From contig NZ_ACIS01000002.1 of assembly GCF_000174355.1 (NCBI RefSeq), forward strand, positions 62,001 through 126,000: a DNA stretch of 64,000 bases, given 5' to 3'. A program made the position numbers and the translations under genes. Origin of the DNA: Pseudogulbenkiania ferrooxidans 2002. GTDB taxonomy: Bacteria > Pseudomonadota > Gammaproteobacteria > Burkholderiales > Chromobacteriaceae. Shown piece by piece: positions 63,275 to 64,000 of the stretch; the stretch's first letter is position 1, and each line of letters opens with the position of its first letter. The notes below the pieces were generated by a model that saw only the letters and a list, made by a program, of their open reading frames with translations, was not told where the DNA came from and did not search any database.

Positions 63275-64000
63275 TCAGGCCGCGGGATCGCTCCCCCCCG
63301 AACCGGATGCCATGAGCTCGGCGACCAATGCCCTGGCGCAGCCTGGCAGTGCTTCCATATCCCGCACCAGAACGCTCCGCTCACGAAGCGCCCACTCTTC
63401 ATCAATTTTGATCACGGCAAGTTTCATAGTTTTTTCATGCCGTAAGGCGGCTGACTCGGGCAGGATGCCGATGCCGACCCCGGCTTCGATCATCCGGCAC
63501 ATGGCTTCGAAACTCCGCATCTGGATGCGCAAGGTGAGGGCGTGGCCATGCTGGGCACTGAGATCCAGCAGGAAGGCATGCAACGTGCTGCCTTCATGCA
63601 TGCTGATGTGCTGATAGTCGAGCACGTCGGTGAAAACAACCTTTTGGCGCTGACTGAGCGGGTGTCCTTGTGGGGTGACCAGGACCAGGCGGTCGGTGCT
63701 GAAATGCAAAGCCTGCAAGCTTTGCTCCGGCACCGGTCCCGACACGATGCCCAGATCGGTCGATCCATCCACCACGCTGCGCACGATGTCCCGGGTCAAC
63801 CGCTCCTGTAGATCGACAGTGACCCCGGGGCGTTCTGCGAGAAAGCGGCCCAATACTTCAGGCATGAATTCGGTCACCGCCGTGGTGTTCGCATAGATGC
63901 GGATATGGCCGGCGGTGTCGGCGCCGTTGGCGGAGAATTCACTTTTCACATACTCCACCTGACGCAGGATCAGCCGGGCATGGCGCAGCAGGGTCTCTCC
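63275..64000 (-). CDS. LysR-family regulator (partial, N-terminus beyond right edge)
   Basis: About 241 codons to the window edge: ETLLRHARLILRQVEYVKSEFS (end of the linker helix), then effector domain HIRIYANTTAVTEFMPEVLGRFLAERPGVTVDLQERL, STDLGIVSGPVPEQ, ISMHEGSTLHAFLLD, RSFEAMCRMIEAGVGIGILPE. The helix-turn-helix lies outside. It resembles the truncated LysR at 48661-49023 (similar ANTTAV/ANTSAI and DLQERL/SLEEKL). It may regulate the nitroreductase, which follows on the same strand after 99 bp. Confidence 0.9.
   Translation of the reverse strand, partial: GETLLRHARLILRQVEYVKSEFSANGADTAGHIRIYANTTAVTEFMPEVLGRFLAERPGVTVDLQERLTRDIVRSVVDGSTDLGIVSGPVPEQSLQALHFSTDRLVLVTPQGHPLSQRQKVVFTDVLDYQHISMHEGSTLHAFLLDLSAQHGHALTLRIQMRSFEAMCRMIEAGVGIGILPESAALRHEKTMKLAVIKIDEEWALRERSVLVRDMEALPGCARALVAELMASGSGGSDPAA

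Overview
The window reads as a GC-rich betaproteobacterial chromosome, most likely Neisseriales/Chromobacteriaceae-like. I infer this from gene content (DUF1840 protein, glycine cleavage genes with tandem glycine riboswitch, an ArfA-like gene with a terminator inside its reading frame as in Neisseria) and from general protein similarity, not from a marker gene. No rRNA gene and no complete tRNA gene was seen.

Layout. 1-7.0 kb: a minus-strand one-carbon operon, promoter - tandem glycine riboswitch - gcvH - gcvP - glyA - gcvT - lipA (lipA runs off the left edge). 7.4-12.8 kb: an arfA candidate, a small XRE regulator, a large CHASE3/PAS/GAF/GGDEF/EAL protein and a SRAP gene broken by an amber codon. 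12.9-16.6 kb: a mobile-element scar, with a tRNA 3' fragment and its terminator, an IS3-family element split by an IS256-family element with an 8-bp target duplication, and a frameshifted YiiX-type gene. 17-26 kb: a cluster of small envelope/stress genes (OsmB-like lipoprotein, DUF1840, helical protein, SYLF lipoprotein, DUF3309, fatty-acid desaturase, CsbD, Q-rich secreted protein, lmo0937-type peptide, AI-2E-type permease, DUF2141) ending with a Crp/Fnr regulator. 26-30 kb: an L-tartrate utilisation locus (LysR, MFS carrier, frameshifted ttdA, ttdB). 30-37 kb: chemoreceptor, FAH-family enzyme, IS110 remnant, EamA exporter, hydrolase, thiS-thiG.

37-58 kb is the most interesting accessory region. 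It has at least three regulated modules. (i) A minus-strand set: split ThDP-dependent 2-oxoacid decarboxylase, aldehyde dehydrogenase, MHS carrier, hydrolase and an orphan GltI-type binding protein, with a divergent LysR. (ii) Four overlapping genes, three different RraA-fold aldolase/decarboxylase paralogues plus a class I aminotransferase, with a divergent LysR and a visible operator. (iii) A PLP ammonia-lyase, a RidA-family protein and a complete GltIJKL acidic amino acid importer, with a divergent LysR. Together they suggest import, deamination or transamination, C-C cleavage and oxidative decarboxylation of one or more hydroxylated acidic amino acids, feeding pyruvate/oxaloacetate. The substrate is not determined by the sequence.

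58-64 kb: pyruvate carboxylase (pyc), then about 460 bp without a gene. That stretch holds a decayed, inverted copy of the LysR-RraA control region (about 78 of 110 positions identical, ungapped). After it come the C-terminal remnant of a dicarboxylate/amino acid symporter, an NfsA-like nitroreductase and a LysR gene running off the right edge. Six clear gene breaks plus IS remnants show that this accessory region is actively decaying and rearranging.
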